From: Rhodovastum atsumiense
GTDB lineage: Bacteria > Pseudomonadota > Alphaproteobacteria > Acetobacterales > Acetobacteraceae
DNA: 64,000 nt
Direction of reading: 5' to 3'
NCBI RefSeq assembly: GCF_937425535.1
Contig: NZ_OW485601.1
Location: forward strand, 115,001-179,000
Part shown: in pieces, positions 52,179 through 60,333 of the stretch
How the letters are laid out: each line of letters starts with the position of its first letter
Numbering within the stretch: the stretch's first letter is position 1
Notes under the pieces: generated by a model
What the model saw: only the letters and a program-made list of their open reading frames with translations
Told to the model about the DNA's origin: nothing
The model's database searches: none
Program-made: the position numbers and the translations under genes

Positions 52179-53854
52179 GCCGTCTCTCCCTGCCGCGCGG
52201 CCGCCGCGGCGCTGACATAGCCGAGCGCGACATCGCGGGCGACCGCCTGCGGATCGCGCCGCGCCGGATCGCCCCAGCCACCGCCGCCGGGGGTTTCCAG
52301 CCGCACCCGCTGCCCGGCGCGGATCGACACATCGGTGACCTTGGACACCATGGGCGGCGACCGCTCGCCGTCGTCGGCCTGCCAGATGAAACGGTTGAGC
52401 GCCGCGGCGCCGCCACCGGCGACCCCGAACGGCGCTGCCTTGCCGCGCTCGCCCAGCAGCGAGACCGAGGCATCGGTCAGCGCCTCGATCTCGTAGATCG
52501 CCCCGAGCCCGCCGCGATGCGTGCCCGCCCCGGCCGAATCCGGGCGCAGCGCCCATTGCGTGAACATCACCGGATAGGCCGCCTCCAGGATCTCCACCGG
52601 CGGAATGGTGGCAGTGGAAATCGGGTTGTTGGCATGGCTGAGCCCGTCGCCCTCGGGATTGCCGCCCAGCCCGCCGCCGAAGAAGGAGAACATCACCCAG
52701 CGCGAGCCATCCGCCCGGTAACCGGCCAGCGACAGCGCGTTGATGGTACCGAAGGGGCCGGCCATCGCCCGCGACGGATCGGCCTGCGCCAGCGCGCCGA
52801 ACACCACGCCGATCAGCCGCAGGATGGTTTCGGTGTAGCCCGCCACCGGCCGTGGCGCCCGCGCACCGAGCAGCGAGCCGTCGGTGATGACGAACTCGAT
52901 CGGGCGCAGGCAGCCGGCATTGGCCGGCACCGCGGTGAAGACGTGCTTCAGCGCCACGTAGCAGGCGGCGATGGTGGTGGCACGGGAGATGTTGATCGGC
53001 CCCTGCGCCGCCGGCGAGGAGCGCGAGAAATCCAGCGTCATCGTCCCGTCGCGGATAGTCAGGTCGAGCGCCACCGTCAGCGGGTCGTCGGTGATGCCGT
53101 CATTGTCGAGCGTGTCCTCGAAGGAATAGCGGCCTTCCGGCAGCGCCCGGATCGCCGCGCGCATCAGCGCCTCGGCACGGTCGGAGAACTGCACGAAGGC
53201 GGCGGCGAGCGTGGTGTCGCCGTACTCGTCGAGCAGCGCGGCGAAGCGCTTCTCGCCGAGATCGAGCGCGTTGAGCTGCCCGTTCAGGTCGCCCCAGTTG
53301 CTGGTCGGCACCCGCGCATTGGCCGCGAGGATGTCGAGCAGGTCGGTGTTCATTCGCCCGGCGCTGATCAGCTTCACCGGCGGGATGCGCACGCCTTCCT
53401 GGAAGCTCTCGGTGGCCTTCGGGTTGTAGCCGCCCGGGACGTTGCCGCCGATGTCGAGCCAGTGTCCGACCGAGGCCATCCAGCAGAACAGCCGCCCGTT
53501 GCGGAACACCGGCCTCACCAGCCGGAAATCATTCAGGTGAGTGCCGCCGTCGTACGGGTCGTTGAAGAGGAAGGTGTCGCCCGGCTGCAGCCCGCCCTCG
53601 CGCGCCACCTTGTCGATGACCGCCTTCACCGCGAAGGCCATGGCGCCGACGAAGATCGGCAGGCCGTTGGATCCTTGCACCAACGTCGCGCCGGTCTCAG
53701 CGTGATAAAGGCCGTGGCAGGCATCCCGCGCCTCGGCGATGATCGGGTTGAATGCCGAGCGGTACAGCGTCGCGTCCATCTCGTCGGCGATCTGCTCCAG
53801 CCGGCCCTTGAGGATCGCCAGCGTGACCGGATCGACCTGGGTGGGGTTGCTCAT
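52175..53854 (-). CDS. hyuB: Hydantoinase/oxoprolinase/carboxylase family protein, subunit B
   Basis: This 559-aa partner of HyuA forms the active complex in the cytoplasm. Recognisable blocks are VTLAILKGRLEQIADEMDATLYRSAFNPIIAEARDACHGLYH at the start, PGDTFLFNDPYDGGTHLNDFRLVRPVF (metal-binding Asp/His region), NVPGGYNPKATESFQEGVRIPPVKL, and ALRPDSAGAGTHRGGLGAIYEIE. These are shared by N-methylhydantoinase B, oxoprolinase C-terminal halves and acetone carboxylase alpha. The ATG at 53854 overlaps the lyase stop by 4 bases. The length is normal for a separate B subunit. No gamma subunit of the acetone-carboxylase type is present, which favours a hydantoinase or oxoprolinase-like reaction. Confidence 0.93.
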   Translation of the reverse strand: MSNPTQVDPVTLAILKGRLEQIADEMDATLYRSAFNPIIAEARDACHGLYHAETGATLVQGSNGLPIFVGAMAFAVKAVIDKVAREGGLQPGDTFLFNDPYDGGTHLNDFRLVRPVFRNGRLFCWMASVGHWLDIGGNVPGGYNPKATESFQEGVRIPPVKLISAGRMNTDLLDILAANARVPTSNWGDLNGQLNALDLGEKRFAALLDEYGDTTLAAAFVQFSDRAEALMRAAIRALPEGRYSFEDTLDNDGITDDPLTVALDLTIRDGTMTLDFSRSSPAAQGPINISRATTIAACYVALKHVFTAVPANAGCLRPIEFVITDGSLLGARAPRPVAGYTETILRLIGVVFGALAQADPSRAMAGPFGTINALSLAGYRADGSRWVMFSFFGGGLGGNPEGDGLSHANNPISTATIPPVEILEAAYPVMFTQWALRPDSAGAGTHRGGLGAIYEIEALTDASVSLLGERGKAAPFGVAGGGAAALNRFIWQADDGERSPPMVSKVTDVSIRAGQRVRLETPGGGGWGDPARRDPQAVARDVALGYVSAAAAARQGETA

Positions 53855-54726
53855 GCGTCGGTTCCCTTGCCACTGGCGTAGGCCTGGCCGAGCGCCAGCA
53901 TCGCCGGCGTGCCGATCAGCGCATTGAGCGCGCCGAAATCGAACATGCGGTCGGCGAAGGGGGCGTTGGTGCCGTGCCGCGCCAGCGAGCCGTAGTATTC
54001 CTGCGCCGTGCGTGCCAGCGCCCGCACGATGCCGCCCGGGAAGATCACCAGCCGGAAGCCGATCTCCCCAAGCTCGTTCGCCGAGGCGAGCGGCGTGTCG
54101 CCGCCTTCCACCATGTTGGCCAGCAAGGGGCGCAGTCCGCCGAGTTCGGCGGTGACGGCGGCCAGTTGCGCCCGGTTGCGCGGCGCCTCGACGAACAGCA
54201 CGTCGGCACCGCAGTCCGCGTAAAGCCGCGCCCGTTCGATGGCCGGCCCGAAGCCTTCCACCGCCACCGCATCGGTGCGCGCGATGATCAGCGTCGCCTC
54301 ACTGGTGCGGGCATCCACCGCCGCACGAATCTTGCCGGCCATCTCGGCCGCCGGGATCAGCGTCTTGTCCTGCAGATGGCCGCAGCGCTTCGGCAGGGTC
54401 TGGTCTTCAAGCTGGATGGCATTGGCGCCGGCCCGCTCGAACAGCCGCACCGTGCGCTGCACGTTCAGCGCATTGCCGTAGCCGTTGTCGGCGTCCACCA
54501 CCAGCGGGGTCGGCACGCGGTCGCGCACCAGCGCGATCGTCTCCACCACCTCGTTCATCGACACCAGCCCGATATCCGGGCGCCCGAGCCGCGTATAGGC
54601 AATCGCCGCGCCGGAGAGATAAAGCGCCTCGAACCCGGCCGCCGCCGCCAGCGAGGCGGTCAGCGCGTCGTACACCCCCGGCGCCAGCAGCACCGCTTGC
54701 TGTTGCAGCCTGTCCTTCAGTCCCAT
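53851..54726 (-). CDS. Isocitrate lyase/PEP mutase family lyase
   Basis: This protein has about 291 aa and a beta-barrel fold. It has APGVYDALTASLAAAAGFEALYLSGAAIAYTRLG, PLVVDADNGYGNALNVQRTVRLFERAGANAIQLEDQ with the Mg-binding acids, the flexible-loop motif LPKRCGH carrying the lyase-type Cys, and TLIIARTDAVAVEGFGPAIERA. The KRCGH motif is typical of members that cleave C-C bonds in 2-hydroxy-diacids (isocitrate, 2-methylisocitrate, 2,3-dimethylmalate, oxaloacetate), rather than of the PEP mutase proper. Product classes would be pyruvate, glyoxylate or succinate. The start at 54726 follows GGTGAG; 54741 is an alternative. Gene order places it between the transporter genes and hyuB. Confidence 0.9.
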   Translation of the reverse strand: MGLKDRLQQQAVLLAPGVYDALTASLAAAAGFEALYLSGAAIAYTRLGRPDIGLVSMNEVVETIALVRDRVPTPLVVDADNGYGNALNVQRTVRLFERAGANAIQLEDQTLPKRCGHLQDKTLIPAAEMAGKIRAAVDARTSEATLIIARTDAVAVEGFGPAIERARLYADCGADVLFVEAPRNRAQLAAVTAELGGLRPLLANMVEGGDTPLASANELGEIGFRLVIFPGGIVRALARTAQEYYGSLARHGTNAPFADRMFDFGALNALIGTPAMLALGQAYASGKGTDA

Positions 54727-54762
54727 CGCGACACTCACCATTCCTTGCGCGAGAAGCCCCGG

Positions 54763-55464
54763 CTACAGGCCGAGATAGGTCCGCTTCAGTTCGGGATCGT
54801 TGCGCAGCACGGCGGCCGGCCCGGAGAGCGCGCAACTGCCGTTCTCCAGGATATAGGCGCGGCCCGCGATCTCCAGCGTCTGCACCACGTTCTGCTCCAC
54901 CAGCAGGATCGCGAGTCCTTCGGCGTTGAGCCGGCGGATCAGCGCGAACATCTCCTCGACCAGCAGCGGCGACAGCCCGAGCGAGGGTTCGTCGAGGATC
55001 AGCAGGCGCGGCTCGGCCATCATGCCGCGGCCAATCGCCAGCATCTGCTGCTCGCCCCCGGACAGCGTGCCCGCGCGCTGCCGGGCGCGCTCGTGCAGCC
55101 GGGGAAAGATTTCGTAGATATGGGCAAGATTGACGTCCCGCCGCGCCCGCCCGCGCCGGTAGCTGCCAAGCAGCAGGTTGTCGCGCACGGAAAGGTCGGG
55201 AAAAATCCTGCGTCCTTCCGGGACATGGATCAGCCCGGCGGCGACGATGGCAGCGGCCCCGGCGCGATCGATGCGGGCACCATCGAAGCGGATCTCGCCG
55301 CCCAAGGGCCGCAGCACGCCGGACAGCGCCTTGTTGAGCGTGGTCTTGCCGACGCCGTTGGCCCCCAGCACGGCGACGATCTCGCCCGCCTCGACCCGCA
55401 GGTCGAGGCCACGCAGCACCTCGACGCCGTCATAGCCGGCGCGCAGCCCGCTGACCTCAAGCAT
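54763..55464 (-). CDS. livF: Branched-chain amino acid-type ABC transporter ATPase (LivF-like)
   Basis: This 233-aa ATP-binding subunit has LGANGVGKTTLNKALSG (Walker A), RAGTLSGGEQQMLAIGRGMMAEPRLLILDEPSLGLSP (signature LSGGEQ and Walker B) and LLVEQNV (His replaced by Gln in the switch region, normal for LivF). It ends LKRTYLGL, the usual LivF tail. The ATG at 55464 overlaps the livG stop by 8 bases. The symbol denotes the family; the cargo of this system need not be leucine. Confidence 0.93.
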   Translation of the reverse strand: MLEVSGLRAGYDGVEVLRGLDLRVEAGEIVAVLGANGVGKTTLNKALSGVLRPLGGEIRFDGARIDRAGAAAIVAAGLIHVPEGRRIFPDLSVRDNLLLGSYRRGRARRDVNLAHIYEIFPRLHERARQRAGTLSGGEQQMLAIGRGMMAEPRLLILDEPSLGLSPLLVEEMFALIRRLNAEGLAILLVEQNVVQTLEIAGRAYILENGSCALSGPAAVLRNDPELKRTYLGL

Positions 55465-56197
55465 GCGCGGCCGCCTGGATGCGCGCGGCCATGCCATGGC
55501 CGAGATAGGCCTCGATCACCGCCGGGTCCTCGCACACCTCGCGCGGCGGGCCATGCGCGATCATCCGCCCCTGCGCCAGCACGTAGACATCCTCGCACAG
55601 CGCCATCACCGCCTGCATCACGTGCTCGATCATCAGGATGGTCACCCCGCCCTCGCGGATCGAGCGCAGCACCGGCAGGATGTCGCGGATCTCCGAGGGA
55701 TTGAGCCCGGCCAGCACCTCGTCGAGCAGCAGCAGCCGCGGTTCGGTGGCCAGCGCCCGCGCCAGTTCCAGGCGCTTGCGCCCGGCCACCGTCAGCGCCG
55801 CCGCCGGCTGGTCCAGCATCGGCCCGAGCCCAACCCGTTCGGCGACGCGGGCGGCATGGCCCATGGCATCGGCCCGATGGGCATGCCGCAGATAGGCGCC
55901 GACGGCGATGTTTTCGTGCACCGACAGCCCGGCGAAGGGCTGCACGATCTGGAAGGTACGGGCGATGCCGCGGCGCGCGCGCAGATGCGGCGGCTCGGCG
56001 GTGACGGCGGTGCCGGCGAAGCGCACTTCGCCGCCGCTGGGCGGCACGAAGCCGGAAATCACCCCGAACAACGTCGTCTTGCCGGCGCCGTTCGGCCCGA
56101 TCAGCCCGACGATGGCCCCTTCGGCGACGGTCAGCGAGGCATCGGCGATGGCCTGCAATCCGCCATACCACTTGGAGACCTGCACGACGTCCAGCAT
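55457..56197 (-). CDS. livG: Branched-chain amino acid-type ABC transporter ATPase (LivG-like)
   Basis: This 246-aa ATP-binding subunit has IGPNGAGKTTLFGVISGF (Walker A) and RRGIARTFQIVQPFAGLSVHENIAVGAYL (LivG-specific Q-loop region). The signature region reads LTVAGRKRLELARALATEPRLLLLDEVLAGLNPSE: the C-loop is not a classical LSGGQ and Walker B is DEV rather than DEP, a variant also met in other LivG-like proteins. MIEHVM holds the switch His. Its ATG shares one base with the livM stop (TGATG). Confidence 0.93.
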   Translation of the reverse strand: MLDVVQVSKWYGGLQAIADASLTVAEGAIVGLIGPNGAGKTTLFGVISGFVPPSGGEVRFAGTAVTAEPPHLRARRGIARTFQIVQPFAGLSVHENIAVGAYLRHAHRADAMGHAARVAERVGLGPMLDQPAAALTVAGRKRLELARALATEPRLLLLDEVLAGLNPSEIRDILPVLRSIREGGVTILMIEHVMQAVMALCEDVYVLAQGRMIAHGPPREVCEDPAVIEAYLGHGMAARIQAAAHA

Positions 56198-57177
56198 CAC
56201 GCCTCCCCGGCGGGCCGGCCCTGCGCGGACCGCCGCCATGACCGCAGCCGCCGCACCGAGCCGACGATGCCGGCGGGCGCGAAGGCGATGGTGAGCACCA
56301 GCAGAAGGCCGAACAGCACCAGGTCGGCGCCGTTGACCGAGACGGCGATGCCCTTGGTCAGTTCGGCCAGCGCGTGCAACGCCAGCGCGCCGATCACCGG
56401 CCCGGTCACGGTGCCGACCCCGCCGACGATCGCGGCCAGCAGCGCCTCGACGGAGATCCAGGCGCCGTAGGCGATATTGGCATCGAGATAGAGGAAATAC
56501 TGGACATAGAGGCACCCGGCGCAGGCGGTCATGCCGGCCGAGAGCACGATCGCCTTCAGCTTGGTCGCCAGCACATCGACGCCGAGCGCCCGCGCCGCGT
56601 CCTCGTTCTCGCGCACCGCTACCAGCTGCGCGCCGAAACGGCCGCGTTCGAGGACGCGCCCCAGCAGCAGCGCCGCGCCGACACAGGCCACAGCGATCCA
56701 GGCGAAGGACGCACGGTCCTGGAACTGGAAGTTCCACGGATCGGGCGCCAGCCGCACCAGCAGCCCGGCGGCCCCGCCGGTGATGTCGGCGGCATTGGCG
56801 AGGATACGCAGCACCTCGGCGAAGGCCAGCGTCACCAGCGCGAAATAGGAGCCCCGCAGGCGGGCCCGGAACACCAGCAGGCCGATCACTCCGCCGATGG
56901 CGGCCCCGGCGAGCACGCCCAGCCCGGCGGCCAGCCAGGCATTCACCCCCAGGCGGATCTGCAGCACGGCGGTGACATAGGCGCCGGTGCCGAAGAAGGC
57001 CGCGTGGCCGAAGGAAAACTGGCCGCCGAAGCCGCCCAGCAGGTTCCAGCCCTGGGCGGCGATCGCCACGATCAGGGCGGTGACCAGGAAATTGAGGAAG
57101 CTGTTGGAGGCAAAGGCCGGCACGATCGCCAGCGCCGCCACCAGCGCCAGCAGCGGCAATAGGTCGCGTGGCTTCAT
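56197..57177 (-). CDS. livM: Branched-chain amino acid-type ABC transporter permease (LivM-like)
   Basis: This 326-aa inner-membrane permease has about eight to ten hydrophobic helices. The family motif NLLGGFGGQFSFGHAAFFGTGAYVTA is present, as is GRVLERGRFGAQLVAVRENEDAARALGVDV, the cytoplasmic coupling region. The last helix LVLFGLLLVLTIAFAPAGIVG precedes a basic tail. The ATG at 57177 overlaps the livH stop by 4 bases. Confidence 0.93.
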   Translation of the reverse strand: MKPRDLLPLLALVAALAIVPAFASNSFLNFLVTALIVAIAAQGWNLLGGFGGQFSFGHAAFFGTGAYVTAVLQIRLGVNAWLAAGLGVLAGAAIGGVIGLLVFRARLRGSYFALVTLAFAEVLRILANAADITGGAAGLLVRLAPDPWNFQFQDRASFAWIAVACVGAALLLGRVLERGRFGAQLVAVRENEDAARALGVDVLATKLKAIVLSAGMTACAGCLYVQYFLYLDANIAYGAWISVEALLAAIVGGVGTVTGPVIGALALHALAELTKGIAVSVNGADLVLFGLLLVLTIAFAPAGIVGSVRRLRSWRRSAQGRPAGEA

Positions 57178-58046
57178 GCCCGGGCCCCGAACAGGCCGGC
57201 CGGGCGCAGCAGCAGGACCAGGATGAAGATCAGGAAAATGCCGATCTGGCCGAGGCTTTCGCCCAGCACCAGCCCGCACAGGCTTTCGATCACGCCCACG
57301 AACAACCCCCCGAGCAAGGCGCCGGGCACCGAGCCCATGCCGCCGAGCACGACGATGGTGAAGGCGACCAGCACGAAGGCATTGCCGACGCGCGGATTGA
57401 CATAGAAGGTCGGCATCAGCAGGCAGGCCGCCACCGCGAGACAGGCGCAGCCGAGCCCGAAGGTCACGGCATAGATGTGGTCGACATTGATCCCGACCAG
57501 CCGGGCGCCGAGCTTTTCCCGGGCGACGGCGCGGATGGCGCGGCCGGTATCGGTGGCTGCCAGCAGCAGCCACAGCGCCAGCGCCACCAGGACCGATCCG
57601 GCGAAGCCGATCAGGCGCGGCTGCGAGATCAGCATCGGGCCGATCTCCACTACCTGGAAGGACGCATCGCCGGCCAGGGTGCGGGTGTCGGAGTGGAACA
57701 CCGCCAGCAAGCCGTTCTCGATGGCGATCGACAGGCCCAGCGTGACCAGCAGCACGTTGCCGTCATCGCCATGCGCCGCCGGGCCGATGACGCAGCGTTG
57801 CAGCGCGTAGCCGATGGCGAAGAACGCCGCCATCAACGGCAGGATCGCCAGATAGGGATCGACGCCCCAGGCGGCGCCGAGCCCCCAGACGGCGAACATC
57901 GCGCAGGTCAGCAGGGCGCCATGCGCGAAGTTGATGATGTGCAGCACGCCGTAGACCAGGGTCAGGCCGAGGGCGACGAGCGCATACACCGCACCGGTGA
58001 GCAGGCCGTTGGCCACGGCCTCGCCGATGATCGCGGGGGAATACAT
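57174..58046 (-). CDS. livH: Branched-chain amino acid-type ABC transporter permease (LivH-like)
   Basis: This 290-aa permease pairs with LivM. It has GLLTGAVYALVALGLTLVYGVLHIINFAHGALL at the start, GRAIRAVAREKLGARLVGINVDHIYAVTFGLGCACLAVAACL (coupling region plus helix) and VLGGMGSVPGALLGGLFVGVIESL near the end, all typical. It starts 40 bases after the binding-protein gene in the same operon. Confidence 0.93.
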   Translation of the reverse strand: MYSPAIIGEAVANGLLTGAVYALVALGLTLVYGVLHIINFAHGALLTCAMFAVWGLGAAWGVDPYLAILPLMAAFFAIGYALQRCVIGPAAHGDDGNVLLVTLGLSIAIENGLLAVFHSDTRTLAGDASFQVVEIGPMLISQPRLIGFAGSVLVALALWLLLAATDTGRAIRAVAREKLGARLVGINVDHIYAVTFGLGCACLAVAACLLMPTFYVNPRVGNAFVLVAFTIVVLGGMGSVPGALLGGLFVGVIESLCGLVLGESLGQIGIFLIFILVLLLRPAGLFGARA

Positions 58047-58086
58047 CCGGCCCTTGCCTCAGCCCTGCCCCGGTCGCATCGCCGGC

Positions 58087-59325
58087 TCAGCCCTTCACCG
58101 GAAACATCGGCTTCGCGTCGGCGAAGCTGTCCGGGAAGATCACCCGGATGGTGCCGTCCTGCACCTGGGTGTTGACCGGCGCGGCGCCCTGGTTCTGGCC
58201 GCCAACGAAGCGGGTCGGCCCGTACGGCATGATGTGGCCGGTGAAGGTCGAGGCAGCCAGCGCCTCGATGATCTTGCCGCGATCGGCGCTGCCGGCCCGC
58301 TCGATCGCGTCGGCCATCAGGCGGACGCAGGAATAGTTGAGCTGGACATTGTAGGTCCACAGCCGGCCGGCGGCCTCGACCTTCTTCTGCAGCGCCTGGG
58401 CGGCCGGGTTGCGCGGATCGGCCCAGTGGTTGCAGTCCATCACCCCGGCGGCGGCGTCCGGGAACTCGCGCACGAAGCGGTAGTTGGAGGCGGCGCCGTT
58501 CAGCACGCAATAGATGCCCTTCGGCCGGATGCGCTGCTGGCGCATGGTGCGCGCGAGCAGCACCGATTCGCCGTAGTAGCTCGACGGGATCACCAGATCG
58601 GGCTGCAGGGCGCGGATGCGCAACGCCACGTTGGACATGTCGCGCGCCGGCGTCGGGTGGGCGATGGTTTCCAGGATCTCGAAGCCGCGCTTCGGCAATT
58701 CGGCCTGCATCAGCTTCGCCAGCCCGGCGCCGAACAGCCCGTCCTCGTGCACCAGCACCACGGTCTTCGCCGGCCGCCCCACGGCGTCGTTCAGGCGCGC
58801 GAGGTTGTCGAGCGCCACCGTGGTCACCTTGCCGAAGCCGGGCGCGAAGCGGAAGGTATTGGCCAGGCCGCGCTGCACGATCTGGTCGGAGACGCCGACA
58901 TCGACGAGGTACGGCAGGTCGTAGCGCGCGGCGGCCTGACTGGCGGCGAGGCAGATCGGGCTGGCATAGCCGCCGACGATCGCGGCCACACGCTCGTTCT
59001 GCAGGCGCTCGACTTCCTGGGTCGCCGCTTCCGGATTGGAGCGGGCATCGCCGAACACCATCTCGATGCTCGCCCCGCCCAGCGCCTTCAGCCCGCCGGC
59101 GGCGTTGATTTCCTCGATCGCCAGCTGCGCGCCGAGGCGGCCAAGCTCGCCGTCCTGGGCCAGCGCGCCGGTCACCGGCTGCAGGATGCCGATCCGCACC
59201 GGCGCGGGGGCCGCGCGCAGGATGGCCGGCGCCCCCACTGCCAGCGCGGCGCCTGTGCCGAGCAAGGCCCGCCGGGTCAGGCGGCGGGCGGGATGGCGGT
59301 CGCGGCGGGTCTCGCGATGGCTCAC
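58087..59325 (-). CDS. ABC transporter substrate-binding protein (LivJ/Peripla_BP_6 type), Tat-type signal
   Basis: This 412-aa periplasmic receptor feeds the LivHMGF system encoded behind it. The start is GTG at 59325, which overlaps the gntR stop by 4 bases (GTGA). The signal region RRLTRRALLGTGAALAVGAPAILRAA has a twin-arginine followed by a mild hydrophobic stretch, so export by Tat or Sec is likely. The mature domain begins VRIGILQPVTGALAQDGELGRLGAQLAIEEINAAGG and has VAAIVGGYASPICLAASQAAARYDLPYLVDVGVSD and TVVLVHEDGLFGAGLAKLMQ. The family binds amino acids, amides, urea or aromatic acids; the ligand here is unknown. Confidence 0.92.
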   Translation of the reverse strand: MSHRETRRDRHPARRLTRRALLGTGAALAVGAPAILRAAPAPVRIGILQPVTGALAQDGELGRLGAQLAIEEINAAGGLKALGGASIEMVFGDARSNPEAATQEVERLQNERVAAIVGGYASPICLAASQAAARYDLPYLVDVGVSDQIVQRGLANTFRFAPGFGKVTTVALDNLARLNDAVGRPAKTVVLVHEDGLFGAGLAKLMQAELPKRGFEILETIAHPTPARDMSNVALRIRALQPDLVIPSSYYGESVLLARTMRQQRIRPKGIYCVLNGAASNYRFVREFPDAAAGVMDCNHWADPRNPAAQALQKKVEAAGRLWTYNVQLNYSCVRLMADAIERAGSADRGKIIEALAASTFTGHIMPYGPTRFVGGQNQGAAPVNTQVQDGTIRVIFPDSFADAKPMFPVKG

Positions 59326-60152
59326 TGCGGTGGCTTCCTGTGCTGGGGGGAGGACGACGCGGCGGGGGCCGGGCGGGCCGGCGCCTGGGCCGTGGGGATC
59401 GGGCTCCATCGCCGCGCCTCGGGCGTGCCGGTGCGCAGCAGGTCCATGGTGAAGCTGAAACGGTCCGGGCGGTACAACGCGTGCAGGTGCTCCACGCCGT
59501 GTCCGCCGTCATCCTCGACGACCCGCACCAGCGAGAGCAGCGGCGCACCGATCTGCACTTCCAGCGCCTCGGCGACATCCGGCCCGGCAAGGGTGGCGCC
59601 GATGGTCTGGCGGGCCCGCGCGGGGACGATGCCGGAGCGTTCGAGCAGGCTCAGCAGCGGCGTCGCCGCGAGATCGGCTTCCGTATAGGTCTGGCCGATC
59701 CGCTCGGGCACATGGGTGGTCAGCCAGGAGAACGGCGCGCCTTCCAGCAGACGGATGCGCACCGAGCGCTGCGCCCGCTCCGCCGTGGCAAGCCCGAGCG
59801 CGCGCGCCACCGCCTCGGTCGGCGCCACGTAGCCGAACTGCAGCAGCCGGACGGTGGTGCGCCGGCCCATTTCCTTCAGATGGCTGAACACATCGGCGAG
59901 ATCGGCGCAGACCGCCTGTTCCATGCCGGTCTCGCGCACGAAGGTGCCGGAGCCGGGCTGGCGGCGCAGCAATCCTTCCTCGGCCAGCAGGTCGAGCGCC
60001 CGCCGCACGGTCATGCGGGAAACGCCGTGCTCGGCGGCGAGGCCGGGCTCGCCGGGCAGGCGCGTGCCGGATGGCAGCTCGCCACTGGCGATTCGCTCGC
60101 GCAGCAACAGATAGAGGCGGCGTGCCTTGAAGGGTTCGACGGAGGAATCCAA
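59322..60152 (-). CDS. GntR-family transcriptional regulator, HutC/UTRA type
   Basis: This 276-aa regulator is the first gene of the catabolic operon. The winged helix (about 10-75) has RLPGEPGLAAEHGVSRMTVRRALDLLAEEGLLRRQPGSGTFV. The C-terminal UTRA effector domain (about 95-240) includes RSVRIRLLEGAPFSWLTTHVPERIG and PLLSLVRVVEDDGGHGVEHLHALYRPDRFSF. UTRA domains bind small metabolites, often a pathway intermediate. The start is a TTG at 60152 with GGGGA upstream, because no ATG fits the family N-terminus. The gene overlaps the binding-protein gene by 4 bases, so regulator and transporter are translated together and autoregulation is likely. Confidence 0.92.
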   Translation of the reverse strand: MDSSVEPFKARRLYLLLRERIASGELPSGTRLPGEPGLAAEHGVSRMTVRRALDLLAEEGLLRRQPGSGTFVRETGMEQAVCADLADVFSHLKEMGRRTTVRLLQFGYVAPTEAVARALGLATAERAQRSVRIRLLEGAPFSWLTTHVPERIGQTYTEADLAATPLLSLLERSGIVPARARQTIGATLAGPDVAEALEVQIGAPLLSLVRVVEDDGGHGVEHLHALYRPDRFSFTMDLLRTGTPEARRWSPIPTAQAPARPAPAASSSPQHRKPPQ

Positions 60153-60333
60153 GGGCTGTCCCCGGGCCGAAGCTGTTCTGAAATCCGATCAGCTATCTGT
60201 CTAAGATATAGGACATGTTGCTTGCGTCAACACGGTATTTGCGGAATTCTTGGGCCATCACGCCGGACGCAGGCGCGTCGGCAAGCAAATGCATACGGAT
60301 TGATCGCAAAATGATCATGGATTGTGCAGCGCA
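60153..60333. promoter_or_regulatory. Divergent promoter region between gntR operon and leuC-like gene
   Basis: This 181-base gap is AT-richer than its flanks around 60185-60320. A dyad-like element TGTCTAAGATATAGGACA (60198-60215, TGTC-N10-GACA) lies 46 bases from the gntR start and is a candidate GntR operator. TTGCTTGC (60218-60225) is complementary to GCAAGCAA (60279-60286). Both divergent transcripts must start here. Confidence 0.45.

Noticed and set aside
50109-52556. Longer HyuA from 52556
   Set aside because: The added residues are HyuB read in another frame; the ATG at 52178 has a strong ribosome binding site and matches the family N-terminus.
49489-54726. Creatinine or N-methylhydantoin pathway (HyuAB plus N-carbamoylsarcosine amidase)
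   Set aside because: Attractive by gene order, but the amidase-fold protein lacks its catalytic Cys and no creatininase or deiminase is present, so I did not assign this pathway.
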